Below, piece after piece: positions 31,083 to 31,526 of a DNA stretch of 31,526 nt. Source of the stretch: CAG-582 sp964636965. Lineage in GTDB: Bacteria; Bacillota_I; Bacilli_A; RF39; UBA660. A model generated the notes under the pieces. That model saw nothing but the letters and a program-made list of their open reading frames with translations. It did no database searches and was not told where the DNA came from. The DNA lies in contig CAZWST010000013.1 in assembly GCA_964636965.1 (NCBI GenBank), positions 1-31,526 of the forward strand. Reading direction: 5' to 3'. The first letter of the stretch is position 1, and the number at the start of each line of letters is the position of its first letter. Position numbers and translations under genes: made by a program.

Positions 31083-31526
31083 AATGTAGTGGGTGAGGGG
31101 AGAATGAAGTGACTTTAGAGGTGTATTTAATTTATAATATGCAAATACCCTATTTATAAGGGATATAAGAAGAGTTTTATTTAATCATTATTATTTATAG
31201 GTATTTATAAAATTTCACTTAATAAATGATTAAAATGTGCTTATTATAAAAATTAAAGTCCCCTCTTCTATTATTTTTATGTTGTAGGGGAGGTTGGTGT
31301 ATTTATACATTATTGATTCTATATTTATTGATTAGATATAAAGACACTAAAAAAATTTTAAAACCCCCTACTTTAAAATTTATACTAATGGAGAGTAGGT
31401 TATATATTTTTATAAATTATATGTATTATTTTAAAATATTAATTCAATCTAATGTAATTTATAATATACTTAGTTATTTTAATAATTAATTAAGATGGGT
31501 AATTAATCATCTAATTATTATAAATA
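31083..31526. other. Gene-free, AT-rich region with competing G/C-run pairings; possible structured RNA
   Basis: No convincing gene in 444 bases. G- and C-runs stand out in AT-rich sequence: GAGGGGA at 31095, TCCCCTC at 31259, GTAGGGGA at 31284 and CCCCCTACT at 31364. TCCCCT can pair either back with GAGGGGA or forward with AGGGGA, and GTAGGGG can pair with CCCCTAC. GACTTT (31111) also pairs with AAAGTC (31255), extending a long-range closing stem. Inside it lie hairpins TTAATCATT/AATGATTAA (31181/31225) and an imperfect ACCCT/AGGG hairpin near 31147-31164. This resembles a folded RNA or leader, but no known RNA family was recognised and the strand is not proven. Confidence 0.3.

Noticed and set aside
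31104..31159. A two-codon ATGAAGTGA and a 16-residue GTG frame (31109-31159) after GAGGGGAG as a leader peptide
   Set aside because: The spacing from GAGGGGAG is plausible, but so short a frame in AT-rich DNA is not evidence of coding, and the G-run may be structural.
31083..31526. tmRNA, 6S RNA, RNase P RNA or SRP RNA
   Set aside because: None of the conserved sequence elements of these RNAs that I know were found.
1..31526. CRISPR arrays, insertion sequences, prophage or attachment sites
   Set aside because: No regularly spaced repeats, transposase or integrase signatures, or flanking direct repeats were seen.

Overview
The window looks like chromosomal core DNA from an AT-rich, low-GC Bacillota, probably an uncultured Bacilli lineage near the Mollicutes/Erysipelotrichia border. 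The evidence is RecU beside a class A PBP, EngB, Der, a RelA-Dtd pair with a ComN-like gene and a SpoVB-like flippase nearby, strong AGGAGG-type ribosome binding sites and very short intergenic gaps. TGA acts as a stop: rimM ends in the TGA of an ATGA overlap with trmD. The genetic code is therefore standard (table 11), not the Mollicutes code. No insertion sequence, tRNA, rRNA or CRISPR array was seen.

Layout. Positions 1-272 hold the 3' end of tsf, which converges on a minus-strand block. That block has a PilB/GspE-type ATPase with an unusual repeat-bearing N-terminus and a very long acidic tail (331-3027), a small orphan gene, and the recU-PBP1A pair (3556-7516). Divergently from recU runs a plus-strand block: engB, a type IV pilin-like gene, der, an unknown membrane-anchored protein, a YgjP-like metalloprotein, a TrmH-family methyltransferase, a protein built from about eight tandem helix-turn-helix-like repeats (12636-14681), a GDPD-like protein with a degraded active site, rimM-trmD, an orphan gene and tig. 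A SpoVB-like flippase (minus) diverges from comN-relA-dtd. A minus-strand trio follows: M3-like metallopeptidase, a single-domain YigZ protein and a YrzE-like membrane protein. Then come uvrC, a small membrane protein, a convergent small gene, a class B PBP, rpmG, a small basic orphan, efp and a strongly promoted HTH protein. The last ~440 bases have no convincing gene but contain G- and C-runs that can pair in competing ways.

How the genes fit together. Most are housekeeping: translation and ribosome assembly (tsf, engB, der, rimM, trmD, TrmH-family, rpmG, efp), protein folding (tig), wall synthesis (PBP1A, class B PBP, lipid flippase), repair and recombination (recU, uvrC), stringent response and D-aminoacyl-tRNA quality control (relA, dtd). 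The ATPase and the pilin-like protein hint at a type IV filament or competence-like machine whose other parts lie elsewhere.

Most worth a second look: the poly-HTH protein; RelA with substitutions at key ppGpp-hydrolase residues but an intact synthetase; the GDPD-like protein missing several metal or catalytic residues; the decorated filament ATPase; a recurrent promoter module that places the ribosome binding site almost at the transcript's 5' end; and the structured gene-free region at the right edge. All family assignments are from reading motifs; no database search was possible.
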